The translations under genes and the position numbers were made by a program. Shown here piece by piece: positions 35,312 to 42,878 of a stretch of DNA of 64,000 bases. How positions within the stretch are numbered: position 1 is the first letter of the stretch; every line of letters starts with the position of its first letter. The stretch covers positions 1 to 64,000 of the forward strand of contig CAMYMU010000019.1 in NCBI GenBank assembly GCA_947259575.1, in the 5' to 3' direction. This stretch comes from an uncultured Ectothiorhodospiraceae bacterium (lineage in GTDB: Bacteria; Pseudomonadota; Gammaproteobacteria; UBA6429; Thiohalophilaceae). The notes beneath the pieces were generated by a model. The model saw nothing but the letters and a program-made list of their open reading frames with translations, made no database searches and had not been told where the DNA came from.

Positions 35312-35421
35312 GATATGATAATTGTTAGATCCCTGTACAAACTGTGAAAGTCTGTGCGGGGCTTACTTCACCCTAGTTGTGAAGCGAATTGCTGGGTAGA
35401 TAATAACATGGGAACAGGTGT

Positions 35422-35976
35422 TTGGCAGAACAGTCAGGGACAATAGCGAGCGATCTCGATCAGTTCCTTGCCGAACACGAGCGAAGGGCTTTTCGTATGG
35501 CAATGATCGCGACCGGTGAGCAGGCAGATGCACTTGATATCGTGCAGGAAGCGATGCTAAAGCTGGTTCGAAGTTATGCGCGTAAACCAAAAACGGAATG
35601 GCCTGCCTTGTTTCATCGTATCGTGCAGAATGCGATAACTGACTGGTTTCGACGCGAGAAGATCCGCAGGCGTTGGCGACAATGGTTTCATCGAGATAGT
35701 GATGATGAAGATCAAGGTGATGCACTGGAACAGGTAGAACAGGCCGGGACACATCAACCGGATGATATGGTCAAGCAAGAGTATGCTATAAAGAAACTGG
35801 ATGAATTGTTGAACAAACTTCCAATAAGACAACAACAGGCATTTTTATTACGGCAATGGGAAGGACTGAATGTAGCCGATACCGCAAAGGCAATGGGTAT
35901 TAGCGAAGGTAGTGTCAAGACTCACTACTCTCGCGCTGTGCATAGATTACGTGAACAACTTGAAGAACATGTATGA
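35422..35976 (+). CDS. RNA polymerase ECF-type sigma factor
   Basis: The 184-residue protein has sigma region 2 (about 10-85), with FRMAMIATGEQADALDIVQEAMLKLVRSY and the promoter-melting stretch WPALFHRIVQNAITDWFRR. A charged linker follows. Region 4 (about 120-175) shows KLPIRQQQAFLLRQWEGLNV and AKAMGISEGSVKTHYSRAV as its helix-turn-helix. It begins with TTG. It heads an operon with a DUF3619 membrane protein 13 bp downstream, a candidate anti-sigma, then two exported proteins. This gene order (sigma, DUF3619, DUF3106) is familiar from beta- and gammaproteobacteria. Confidence 0.93.
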   Translation: MAEQSGTIASDLDQFLAEHERRAFRMAMIATGEQADALDIVQEAMLKLVRSYARKPKTEWPALFHRIVQNAITDWFRREKIRRRWRQWFHRDSDDEDQGDALEQVEQAGTHQPDDMVKQEYAIKKLDELLNKLPIRQQQAFLLRQWEGLNVADTAKAMGISEGSVKTHYSRAVHRLREQLEEHV

Positions 35977-35989
35977 CTGAGGAACGAAT

Positions 35990-36430
35990 ATGAAGGATGC
36001 TAAGCCTCCAGGAACTGAGCCACTAGAAAATAAGTCCCAGGATAATAATTCCCAGGATAATAATTCTAGGCAGATGCTAACAGGAGCTGAAGATGTTCTA
36101 GCTTCAGTAAAACAACAATTGGATGAAGCAGAACAATCGCTATCGGCTGAAGATTTACGCTCACTACGACTAGCACGTGCTAATGCTATCGAGACATTAA
36201 ACAGGCGTAAATTTTATTGGCGGCCTGTTGCAGCGGTGGCAACTGCTGCAAGTGTAGTCGCGATTGTGATTGGACTTCAGGGGATACAAACTGCTAGTTT
36301 TGATCCTTCTTATGAAGTAGGGGCTCACTCAGTAGAAGACTTGCCATTACTAAGTGCATCTGAAGAGTTGGAGTTTTATGAAGAACTGGAATTTTACCAA
36401 TGGCTGGAGCTTGAAGACCGCGCGGGTTAA
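35990..36430 (+). CDS. DUF3619-type membrane protein, candidate anti-sigma factor
   Basis: The 146-residue protein has a polar, Asn/Gln-rich head with a duplicated SQDNN unit. A helical region follows (about 30-75, VLASVKQQLDEAEQSLSAED, then LARANAIETLNRR). One membrane helix lies at about 80-102, and the acidic tail reads EELEFYEELEFYQWLELE. Size, single helix and position right after an ECF sigma gene match the DUF3619 proteins of such operons. An anti-sigma role is inference from position; no zinc-binding ZAS motif (H-x3-C-x2-C) is present. Confidence 0.75.
   Translation: MKDAKPPGTEPLENKSQDNNSQDNNSRQMLTGAEDVLASVKQQLDEAEQSLSAEDLRSLRLARANAIETLNRRKFYWRPVAAVATAASVVAIVIGLQGIQTASFDPSYEVGAHSVEDLPLLSASEELEFYEELEFYQWLELEDRAG
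36036..36065 (+). repeat. Exact 15-bp tandem duplication in CDS
   Basis: CCCAGGATAATAATT occurs twice without a gap (36036-36050, 36051-36065) and encodes the doubled SQDNN of the DUF3619-type protein. The perfect identity suggests a recent slippage event or a phase-variable length site; being 15 bp it stays in frame. Confidence 0.85.
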
Positions 36431-36665
36431 ATGTGCTGTGGTTCTGGGATTCTTGATGACAATGTTGAATCAACAAACATACGCCAACAATGTTACCAGT
36501 GACGAAGAAATCCCATCGATAGAGTTTCTTGAATTTTTAGGTGCTGGTATTACGGTTGATGAAGAATTTCTTGACCCAATGAACTATGACGAAATTGAAA
36601 CTAATTCCCTGTCCGATTCGGTAAACAAAACCGAAAACGAAAAGATGCAAAAAGATGATGATTAA
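36378..36665 (+). CDS. Small acidic exported protein in sigma operon
   Basis: The 95-residue product has a hydrophobic segment (about 20-32, CAVVLGFLMTML) ending at NQQTYA, which looks like a signal peptide with a long, partly basic n-region. The mature part is strongly acidic (DEEIPSIEFLEFLGAGITVD, then many D and E). The ATG at 36378 has GGAG 5 bases upstream and overlaps the DUF3619 gene by 53 bp; a TTG nearer the gene end is possible. It overlaps the DUF3106 gene by 11 bp. The acidic product may pair with the very basic DUF3106 product. Confidence 0.65.
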   Translation: MKNWNFTNGWSLKTARVKCAVVLGFLMTMLNQQTYANNVTSDEEIPSIEFLEFLGAGITVDEEFLDPMNYDEIETNSLSDSVNKTENEKMQKDDD

Positions 36666-37269
36666 ATCTTTACTTAGTTTATTAATGATATTTAGTCTGA
36701 CTTTGACTTTTCAGGCACAGGATGTGCTTGCCCAAAACGGTATTAGCTGGGAGAGCTTGAGCGAAGATGAGCAACGTGTTTTGCAACCACTGGCAGACAG
36801 CTGGGATCAGTTACCGGCAGAGCGTCAGTCCCGCCTACAAAAAGGTGCACAAAACTGGGATAACATGAGCCCAGAACGCCGTGAACGTGTCAAACGCAGG
36901 TATGAGCGTTGGCAATCCATGACGCCAGAACAACGTGCGCGCATGCGTGATCGCTTTGAGCGTTTCCGCAAATTACCACCTGAACGTCAAAAAGAATTGC
37001 GTCGACTGTACCACTGGTATAAATCCCAACCAGCAGAACGTCGGGAAAACATACGTAGACGCTGGCAGAACCTGACACCCGAACAACGACGTAACTACCG
37101 AGAATTTTTGCAAGACTTCTCGCCTGAAGAACGACGTGCAATTAGGCGACGCATGCGAGAGGCTTCACCGGAAGAACGTCAGCGCATGCGCGAACGCTGG
37201 CGCAATGCAACCCCTGAACAACGACGTATATATAAAGAGCGTTTACGCGAACGGAATCGAAAACAATAG
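36655..37269 (+). CDS. DUF3106 Arg-rich exported protein
   Basis: The 204-residue protein has a signal peptide (about 1-26, ending VLA) and then Trp/Arg-rich helical repeats. From about residue 64 these have an 18-residue period (SPERRERVKRRYERWQSM, TPEQRARMRDRFERFRKL), then a 15-residue period (TPEQRRNYREFLQDF, SPEERRAIRRRMREA, SPEERQRMRERWRNA). The [STP]-P-E-x-R start of each unit is the DUF3106 signature. The fold is probably a series of short helices in the periplasm. It is the last gene of the sigma operon, translationally overlapped with the acidic gene. Function unknown. Confidence 0.88.
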   Translation: MMIKSLLSLLMIFSLTLTFQAQDVLAQNGISWESLSEDEQRVLQPLADSWDQLPAERQSRLQKGAQNWDNMSPERRERVKRRYERWQSMTPEQRARMRDRFERFRKLPPERQKELRRLYHWYKSQPAERRENIRRRWQNLTPEQRRNYREFLQDFSPEERRAIRRRMREASPEERQRMRERWRNATPEQRRIYKERLRERNRKQ

Positions 37270-37589
37270 TGAGCCAGCAGCTTTAGTATTGTAGCTTTGC
37301 AAAAGGTTGTTTAGCCGTAACAGAATAATTCTATTAATTCTTCTTATGCTCTTTTATAAGCTGATTTAATAGTCCTCTCATAGAATAAATTGAATTGCCA
37401 TTCCTTGACTTCGCCATGACTTGAACCAGAATCATGTTAGTAACAATCGATTTAGTCAGCATGTTTTATGGGGTGCAGTACTGGCAGGGAGGTATCCAGA
37501 GCTGAGTTTGTAAAGTGCGTAACAAAATTTTTGTAACTCACAGTTGATACAAACCGCTTGATAACCTTAATTGTGTCAGGAGGTGTCAC
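37270..37589. other. Gene-free interval upstream of SodC-like gene
   Basis: This 320-bp AT-rich stretch holds no ORF I can support. It should contain the end of the sigma operon transcript and the promoter of the SodC-like gene. The notable element is the near-palindrome at 37519-37537. I see no intrinsic terminator for the DUF3106 gene and no RNA-like fold. Confidence 0.5.
37519..37537. promoter_or_regulatory. Near-perfect dyad upstream of SodC-like gene
   Basis: GTAACAAAA-T-TTTTTGTAAC pairs at 8 of 9 positions on each side and lies 52 bp before the ATG. It could be an operator. The contained TGTAAC also resembles an ECF sigma -35 element, but I see no matching -10, so this is only a suggestion. 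Confidence 0.35.
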
Positions 37590-38060
37590 ATGAAAAAATT
37601 TCTTATCGTGTTGTTTGTTGCATGTCTACCCTTTTCAACGGGGCATGCTCGAGAGATCGCGGTCACCATGCATGCTTTAACAGCAAGTGGTGTTGGCGAT
37701 TCAATTGGTGTCATTGTTGTGACTGATACAGGTAACGGGCTGCGTATGACGCCTTACCTGTCAAATATGCAACCCGGTGATTTTATGTTTAGCATAAATG
37801 AAAACGTCGGTTGTCATGGACAGATCACAGGCTTTGACACTGCAATACCAGGACTGGCTGCAGGCAAGGCGCTTTGGCAAATGCCAACCCTAACAGTCGC
37901 CGCGGATGGACAGGTAACCCAGTCAGTGGAGATAGCGAATGTACGTCTCACGGATTTGAGTCAGCGGACATTGGTGATTTCAAAGGCAGCTAGCCCAACA
38001 CTGGCTCTTGCAGGTTTCCAGTCCGAACGTGTTGCCTGCGGTTCACTCGAGCTTTATTAA
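37590..38060 (+). CDS. Secreted SodC-like protein lacking copper ligands
   Basis: AGGAGG precedes the ATG. The 156-residue product has a signal peptide ending GHA (1-20). It lines up with Cu,Zn superoxide dismutase: VTMHALTASGVGDSIGVIVV for the first strands, GLRMTPYLSNMQPGDFMF, LTVAADGQVTQSVEIANVRL and VACGSLELY at the end. The SodC copper motif F-H-x-H is FSIN here (S68, N70), and the later copper His is S131 in LVISKA. The zinc loop is shortened. The disulfide pair is kept (C75, C150). It is probably not a dismutase; it may be a structural or binding relative. Confidence 0.75.
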   Translation: MKKFLIVLFVACLPFSTGHAREIAVTMHALTASGVGDSIGVIVVTDTGNGLRMTPYLSNMQPGDFMFSINENVGCHGQITGFDTAIPGLAAGKALWQMPTLTVAADGQVTQSVEIANVRLTDLSQRTLVISKAASPTLALAGFQSERVACGSLELY

Positions 38061-38074
38061 TTGACATGCACAGG

Positions 38075-38104
38075 GTGTGGCAACCATGGAGGTTGCCACA
38101 CTTT
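38075..38104 (+). terminator. Strong hairpin between convergent genes
   Basis: GTGTGGCAACC-ATGGA-GGTTGCCACAC is an 11-bp perfect stem followed by TTT on the plus strand. It lies between the SodC-like gene and the convergent flippase-like gene and probably ends the former. Confidence 0.8.
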
Positions 38105-39067
38105 CTATTCACGATGGCTGCTCAACCAGGCAGCGGACAAAAGCCCCAACACGACTGCAAACCAGAGTGTACTAAGCCGACTAATGAGTGGCGCGGAAAC
38201 TGCGATCGAGGTGTCTGCGCCTAGTGCTGAGAGTAACAGGCCCATTACCACTTCGGTACTACCGACTCCGCCGGGGATAAATGAAACGGCACCCGCCAGC
38301 AGGCTAATCGCATAAATACCCATTGCTGCCAGTAATCCTATTTCCAGATTAAGTGCCGTCACAATAAAATAAAACGCCAGGCCTTGAATGCTCCAGGCAA
38401 TAATACCAAGCAACATACCTGAACCAATTAAACGCCAGGCGAGAAACATTTGTGCCGAATCGATCAAGGTGATTAGATGAGCAAATGAGGTTTTAATTTT
38501 ATTGTTTGAAATTTTATTTTTCAGGAAACCGAGGATTGAGATAATTAGAGGGCTACGCACCAGAGGTAGTAATAATAAAATCACGATGGTCGCGATCGTT
38601 ACAAACCAGATGTAATCCTTAAAGGCAATGACCGTCAGGCTGGCTAACAAGGCAACTACCATTACATCAAGAAAGCGTTCAGTGAAAAAACCGGCCAGGC
38701 TGGATGGATAGTTGACACCATGAGGTCGTAATAGCACTGAACGAATAGTCTCACCAGTCTTGCCCGGGGTTGTGGTTAAGGCAAAACCAGCGAGGTAGTA
38801 AATGAAGTGACGAAGCATGGGAATACTCGCACCACTAAGTTTTATATAACCTTGCCAGCGGACAAAGCGGACGATGTAACTTAAAAATGAACAGATCAGT
38901 AATAGGCCCCATCCCATTAACCCTATTTGTTGAAATGCCATCTGGATGTCATCAAACCCTGTCAGAATTACGGCACTCAGGTAGAAAGCCGCAATCAGGC
39001 CGAGCGAGATAATTATGGCCTTTCGTTGTTTTGTGCTAAGGAGTGGCTTGTTATTTTGGTCTATCAT
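38105..39067 (-). CDS. Lysylphosphatidylglycerol-synthase-TM-type (flippase-like) membrane protein
   Basis: The 320-residue protein has about eight membrane helices. It matches the UPF0104/AglD-like domain shared with the MprF flippase half: SYIVRFVRWQGYIKLSGASI, YLAGFALTTTPGKTGETIRSV, SSLAGFFTERFLDVMVVALL and GAVSFIPGGVGSTEVVMGLLL. These are the conserved cytoplasmic-loop and buried segments. It likely moves a lipid or lipid-linked sugar across the inner membrane. No synthase domain is fused and no partner gene is adjacent. Confidence 0.9.
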   Translation of the reverse strand: MIDQNNKPLLSTKQRKAIIISLGLIAAFYLSAVILTGFDDIQMAFQQIGLMGWGLLLICSFLSYIVRFVRWQGYIKLSGASIPMLRHFIYYLAGFALTTTPGKTGETIRSVLLRPHGVNYPSSLAGFFTERFLDVMVVALLASLTVIAFKDYIWFVTIATIVILLLLPLVRSPLIISILGFLKNKISNNKIKTSFAHLITLIDSAQMFLAWRLIGSGMLLGIIAWSIQGLAFYFIVTALNLEIGLLAAMGIYAISLLAGAVSFIPGGVGSTEVVMGLLLSALGADTSIAVSAPLISRLSTLWFAVVLGLLSAAWLSSHRE

Positions 39068-39163
39068 TAAGCATTATAGTGAGCAGTTTGTGTGGCGCAG
39101 ATTATGCATTATTTTGAGAGCAAATATGGCCAGATATTGCTGAAATATTAAAAAGGACTCCAT

Positions 39164-39634
39164 ATGCGAAGCTATATACGACACCCCTCTGATATCCCGA
39201 TTCAGGTAGACCTTGCTACCGAAAAAAACATGCAGGGTAAAGCTGCGTCGGAGGATGTCAGTGCAGAGACTTCGGATCAGACTCAGGGCCAACAGCTTAG
39301 TAATATTAGCCATGGCGGATTGGCCTTCAATGCAGAGCGCCCACTTGAGACGGGGGCAGTGATCACCCTGAAAATTAGTTCAGTACAACCCGCCTTTGAA
39401 GCAGAGGGGCTAGTTACGCACTGTAGTCGAGAAGGGCAGCACTACGTCATCGGGATTGAATTCATCAGCAAAGACAGCTTTTTTGTCGCACGTATGGTCG
39501 AGCAGGTCTGCCATATAGAACATTATAAACGTGCCATCGCTGAAAAAGAGGGCCGACACCTTTCTGGAGAAGAGGCTGCAAAAGAATGGATTGAACGCTA
39601 TGCTGCTTCTTTTCCACAATGGGCGACTAATTAG
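39164..39634 (+). CDS. PilZ-domain protein
   Basis: The 156-residue protein starts at an ATG with AAGGA upstream and is a single PilZ domain. The c-di-GMP elements are R2 in YIRHPSDIPIQVDL, which follows the RxxxR idea loosely (RSYIR), and the D/NxSxxG motif in NISHGGLAFNAERPL. A C-terminal helical part ends GEEAAKEWIERYAASFPQW. It is a likely c-di-GMP receptor for the GGDEF proteins elsewhere in the window, with unknown output. Confidence 0.85.
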   Translation: MRSYIRHPSDIPIQVDLATEKNMQGKAASEDVSAETSDQTQGQQLSNISHGGLAFNAERPLETGAVITLKISSVQPAFEAEGLVTHCSREGQHYVIGIEFISKDSFFVARMVEQVCHIEHYKRAIAEKEGRHLSGEEAAKEWIERYAASFPQWATN

Positions 39635-39768
39635 ACAACTTAGAACCAGCTCTATCGCTCATCCCAGCAAAATCGATCATGTTTAACCTGCAAATTGTGG
39701 CAGATTTTTACCTTGTATTTGAGGTAAGCTAGGCATCAAAATTAAGTATCAAACAACAGGGGTAAAAA

Positions 39769-40068
39769 ATGGCAGCGACCGTTGACGAAATAACAATGAA
39801 TTACGAAGAAAATGGCCAACAGTTAGTAAAAGAGTTAGATAAGGTCGTTCTTACCAAGGGAGCATGGTCAACGGTCATGTTCAAGTACCAGGACTGGAAT
39901 AAATCGGCTGAGGAATTTGGTCCGATCAAATATTCTATTCGCCGTTACCAGAAACGTGAAGGCAGCTACCGCCCTAAATCAAAATTCAATATTAGTAATG
40001 TAAAGCAGGCCAAAAATGTCGTTGAGGCTTTGAACAAGTGGATATCTGAAGACGACACCGAAGAATAA
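39769..40068 (+). CDS. Small conserved-looking hypothetical protein
   Basis: The 99-residue soluble product is preceded by an AGGGG site. It shows a beta-rich front (TMNYEENGQQLVKELDKVVL), GAWSTVMFKYQDWNKSAEEF and KYSIRRYQKREGSYRPKSKF, then a C-terminal helix. It resembles small proteins I have seen described only as conserved hypothetical in sulfur and iron oxidisers; I cannot name a family. It converges with the ferredoxin-reductase fusion, 3 bp between stops. Confidence 0.75.
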   Translation: MAATVDEITMNYEENGQQLVKELDKVVLTKGAWSTVMFKYQDWNKSAEEFGPIKYSIRRYQKREGSYRPKSKFNISNVKQAKNVVEALNKWISEDDTEE

Positions 40069-40071
40069 AAA

Positions 40072-41535
40072 CTAAGCGGTTTCTGTAAAAATGGATTCAT
40101 CAGGAATGCCCTGTGCTTGCAGGGCATTTTTTGTTTTAGAGATCTGCGAGTCTGTACCAGCGATATAAAAATGGTGTTCACTCATATTATCTTTAAGAGA
40201 TTCGATCAATAATTGCACAGGGTCGTTATTTCCATAACTTACAGGCTGATAGGCAAAACGGTCAAACGCATCTGCCCATGAGCGACAATGATTATGCATA
40301 TATAAATCTTCTTCTTTAGGTACCAGCCAGTGTAGTTGCATATCTTCGGTTACATCCAGTGTCATGGCATGTTCGACCAGGCTCTTTATAGGTGCAAAAC
40401 CGTTGTTGAAGGCTATGAACACAATTGGGTTAGGCTGATCCTCATGTAAGACAAAATGTCCGGCCGGCCCTTCGATTTCAATAGCATCATTAGGTTTCAA
40501 CTTTGTCGTTATGTAGTTTGTAAATACATCATCACAACGACTATCAATATGAAATTGCAGGTTCATGTCATCGCAAGGACAACTGGCGACATGCAGTTTT
40601 TTACTGGCAACCCCGGGAATCTCAACATTGACATACTGCCCGGCCAAAAATCGGAGTCGTTGTGTGCGCGGGGTTTTTACGTGCAGGGTCAGCATATGAC
40701 TTTTCAGGGGGACAAGTTTTCGAACCCAGGCAGTGATAGATTGCTCAGGGATATCTTTCTCACTACCAGCCTCGTCGGCTTCAAGTATTAGATCGGTGAC
40801 TGCGGTGTTTGAACAAGTCAGGATATAACCCTGTATCTTTTCTTTTTCATTGAGTACGTAATCGTGGTTACGTATTTTTTTGACTTCACCAGATATTATT
40901 TTAGCTTTGCATTTCCCACAATTACCGTTGCTGCAACCATAATTGAGTGCAAGCCCCGAGCTTAAACCAGACTCAAGAATGCTGTCAGATCCCTCAACAA
41001 AAAATTCGTGCCCGGTCGGCTCCAGTCTAACTTGTGCGGCCATAATTCTTAAAAAAGTATCGGTTGCGAGTATCGGGTATTGTTCAAATTTTTTCTCAGA
41101 AATAGTGTCTATTTCTGTTAACAACCAGCTTTGTAGATCGCGGATTGCCTTCGCGGCTTCAGGCTCACTACTAGCGAGTGTTTTTAATTTACTTTTGAGT
41201 TTGTCAAAAATATTGTAAAAAATACTGATTTCGAGTTTTGTCTCAACAAGCTCATCGTTGAGAATATTAACCCGCGCTGCGAGGGTTTCCATGTCCGGCG
41301 GGGTAGTGGTTTTACCTGAACGTGCACGCAGAGAAGCGTTTTCAATTATCTGTTCGAGTTTTTCCAGCAGTGAGTCGGCTTCGAAATTAACCGAGGGGTA
41401 CTTTTGGGCTAATTGCTCAAGATCCACCATCCCCTCAAAGCTGGTAATGGCACCCTCACGAATCTGTCTTTGTAAATTGCCGCGAGAAATGCCAGCTAAC
41501 TTGGCTGCCCGTGATACCGTAACAAGTCTAGACAT
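40072..41535 (-). CDS. HTH - ferredoxin - ferredoxin-NAD(P) reductase fusion
   Basis: The 487-residue protein has an unusual order. Residues 4-45 form a small helix-turn-helix of excisionase/MerR type (TVSRAAKLAGISRGNLQRQI, then VDLEQLA). A helical stretch runs to about 165. A plant-type 2Fe-2S ferredoxin domain (about 168-255) has Cys 202, 207, 210 and 242. An FAD/NAD reductase part (about 265-487) shows RFLAGQYVNVEIPG and IAFNNGFAPIKS. It resembles CDP-glucoseen-reductase or Mmo/Ben reductases with a DNA-binding-like head. It may be a redox-sensing regulator or an electron-transfer protein tethered to a partner. The next upstream gene is 5 bp away. Confidence 0.8.
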   Translation of the reverse strand: MSRLVTVSRAAKLAGISRGNLQRQIREGAITSFEGMVDLEQLAQKYPSVNFEADSLLEKLEQIIENASLRARSGKTTTPPDMETLAARVNILNDELVETKLEISIFYNIFDKLKSKLKTLASSEPEAAKAIRDLQSWLLTEIDTISEKKFEQYPILATDTFLRIMAAQVRLEPTGHEFFVEGSDSILESGLSSGLALNYGCSNGNCGKCKAKIISGEVKKIRNHDYVLNEKEKIQGYILTCSNTAVTDLILEADEAGSEKDIPEQSITAWVRKLVPLKSHMLTLHVKTPRTQRLRFLAGQYVNVEIPGVASKKLHVASCPCDDMNLQFHIDSRCDDVFTNYITTKLKPNDAIEIEGPAGHFVLHEDQPNPIVFIAFNNGFAPIKSLVEHAMTLDVTEDMQLHWLVPKEEDLYMHNHCRSWADAFDRFAYQPVSYGNNDPVQLLIESLKDNMSEHHFYIAGTDSQISKTKNALQAQGIPDESIFTETA

Positions 41536-41540
41536 TTACT

Positions 41541-42008
41541 TTAAACACTTATTGTTTCGCCATACTCATGGCGTCCTATAGCAAGCCGTTTGTACTGCCG
41601 TACCATGACCATCGTTTTCCTGATTGCTGGCTCATCAATATGCAGCAGGTTTAAACCAATTTCAATCTTACGACCCGCTTTGTCCATGTCACCCACATGG
41701 ATAAACTGGCGAATCGAAGTACCCGGCTGCGAGTTTTCTGCAACCTCATTAACATAATAGGCAAGTGTATATAAATGTACATCCCAAATAATGGACTCGC
41801 CCATGAAATCGCCAACAAAACGAAAATGGACATAATTTCCATTTAATCGACTTAAACATTCAAAATCGCGGTCTGAGTTGGCTAATTTTTGTTTGAATGA
41901 AGCTATTTCCATATTTGTCGTGCCATGTATTTGAAATTTCAGAAGATTCAGGCTGTAATCATAGTGCAGAATTGATACATTGAGAATATGGCTTTTAATC
42001 GACACCAT
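41541..42008 (-). CDS. Hypothetical protein upstream of ferredoxin fusion
   Basis: The protein of about 156 residues is soluble and unrecognised. Its core reads FECLSRLNGNYVHFRFVGDF, then IIWDVHLYTLAYYVNEVAEN, and ends with a basic helix MVMVRQYKRLAIGRHEY. The start is uncertain: the ATG at 42008 would overlap the divergent Tat-peptidase gene by 21 bp, while the ATG at 41912 would avoid this but has no RBS. It lies 5 bp upstream of the ferredoxin fusion, so the two are probably one operon and functionally linked. Confidence 0.65.
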   Translation of the reverse strand: MVSIKSHILNVSILHYDYSLNLLKFQIHGTTNMEIASFKQKLANSDRDFECLSRLNGNYVHFRFVGDFMGESIIWDVHLYTLAYYVNEVAENSQPGTSIRQFIHVGDMDKAGRKIEIGLNLLHIDEPAIRKTMVMVRQYKRLAIGRHEYGETISV

Positions 42009-42878
42009 AACGGCAGACGCCATTTTATTTCAACCGTAGTGTTAGGCGGGTTAAGCTTCGTGAGTGGCGATTTGTTTGCCGCCTCACAGAGACTTAAAGA
42101 TATATCTAACCATTCTAAGCCACTAGCCAGCAATGATATCCCTGATAGTGCGATAAAAGATGCGGTCCGCAAGGCAGAAAACTTTGAGCATGACTTTGAG
42201 GATGACATATATATAAGTGCCAAACAGTCTCGTTTACTTAGTTCAGTATTAGCGCGTATGACACGCCTGCAGCGCACCGTGGGTTATGGCAATTTTAATT
42301 TGATTGATCTGGATACGGCACGGCGCTATGCCAGGCATTACACCCGCATTGGGGCATTTACCCGGCACGAGATTACCCTGATTGAAGCCCTTTTCGAGTT
42401 TGATGCAAGCAACTATGGTTTCTTCGGCCGCAAGGTATCGACCACCTTAACAGAAGCGATTAAACGTAAAGACGTAAAAAAGATTAGTGGTAGCGGCCAT
42501 TACCTTTACCAGGGCGATGCCCTGGAACTCTATAAAAAGCTCAGGAAACAACTGGGTGATGATTTGATTCTGACCTCGGGTATTCGCAGTGTGGTTAAAC
42601 AGTTGCACTTGTTTATTGCCAAGGTCGAAAAGACGGGGGGTAATCTTTCGCGAGCAGCACGTTCTTTGGCACCCCCTGGCCATTCATTTCATGGTATTGG
42701 TGATTTTGATATCGGGCAGCGTGGTCTGGGGGCTGCAAACTTTACAAATTCCTTTGCGCAAACTGAAATCTATAAACAATTGACCGATTTAGGTTATATC
42801 TCTATGCGTTATCCTGTTGCCAACCCCTATGGTGTGCGGCATGAGCCCTGGCATATTAAGGTAGCAACCAATGTTTAG
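41988..42878 (+). CDS. Tat-exported M15 (VanY-like) D,D-carboxypeptidase
   Basis: The 296-residue protein has a twin-arginine signal, NGRRHFISTVVLGGLSFVSG (about 8-27). The C-terminal half is a VanY/M15B zinc peptidase: TSGIRSVVKQLHLF (substrate loop), PPGHSFHGIGDFDIG (His and Asp zinc ligands) and VRHEPWHIKV (catalytic Glu and last His). It should trim D-Ala from peptidoglycan stem peptides in the periplasm. A helical region of about 120 residues precedes the enzyme domain. It overlaps the following M99 gene by 8 bp. Confidence 0.9.
   Translation: MAFNRHHNGRRHFISTVVLGGLSFVSGDLFAASQRLKDISNHSKPLASNDIPDSAIKDAVRKAENFEHDFEDDIYISAKQSRLLSSVLARMTRLQRTVGYGNFNLIDLDTARRYARHYTRIGAFTRHEITLIEALFEFDASNYGFFGRKVSTTLTEAIKRKDVKKISGSGHYLYQGDALELYKKLRKQLGDDLILTSGIRSVVKQLHLFIAKVEKTGGNLSRAARSLAPPGHSFHGIGDFDIGQRGLGAANFTNSFAQTEIYKQLTDLGYISMRYPVANPYGVRHEPWHIKVATNV

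Noticed and set aside
34946-35318. Three further overlapping ORFs on both strands
   Set aside because: They are frame shadows of the 33-bp coding repeat; only the frame with signal peptide and RBS is credible.
41988-42023. Upstream start (42023) for the minus-strand hypothetical gene
   Set aside because: It would deepen the overlap with the divergent Tat-peptidase gene and has no RBS; the ATG at 42008 or 41912 is more likely.
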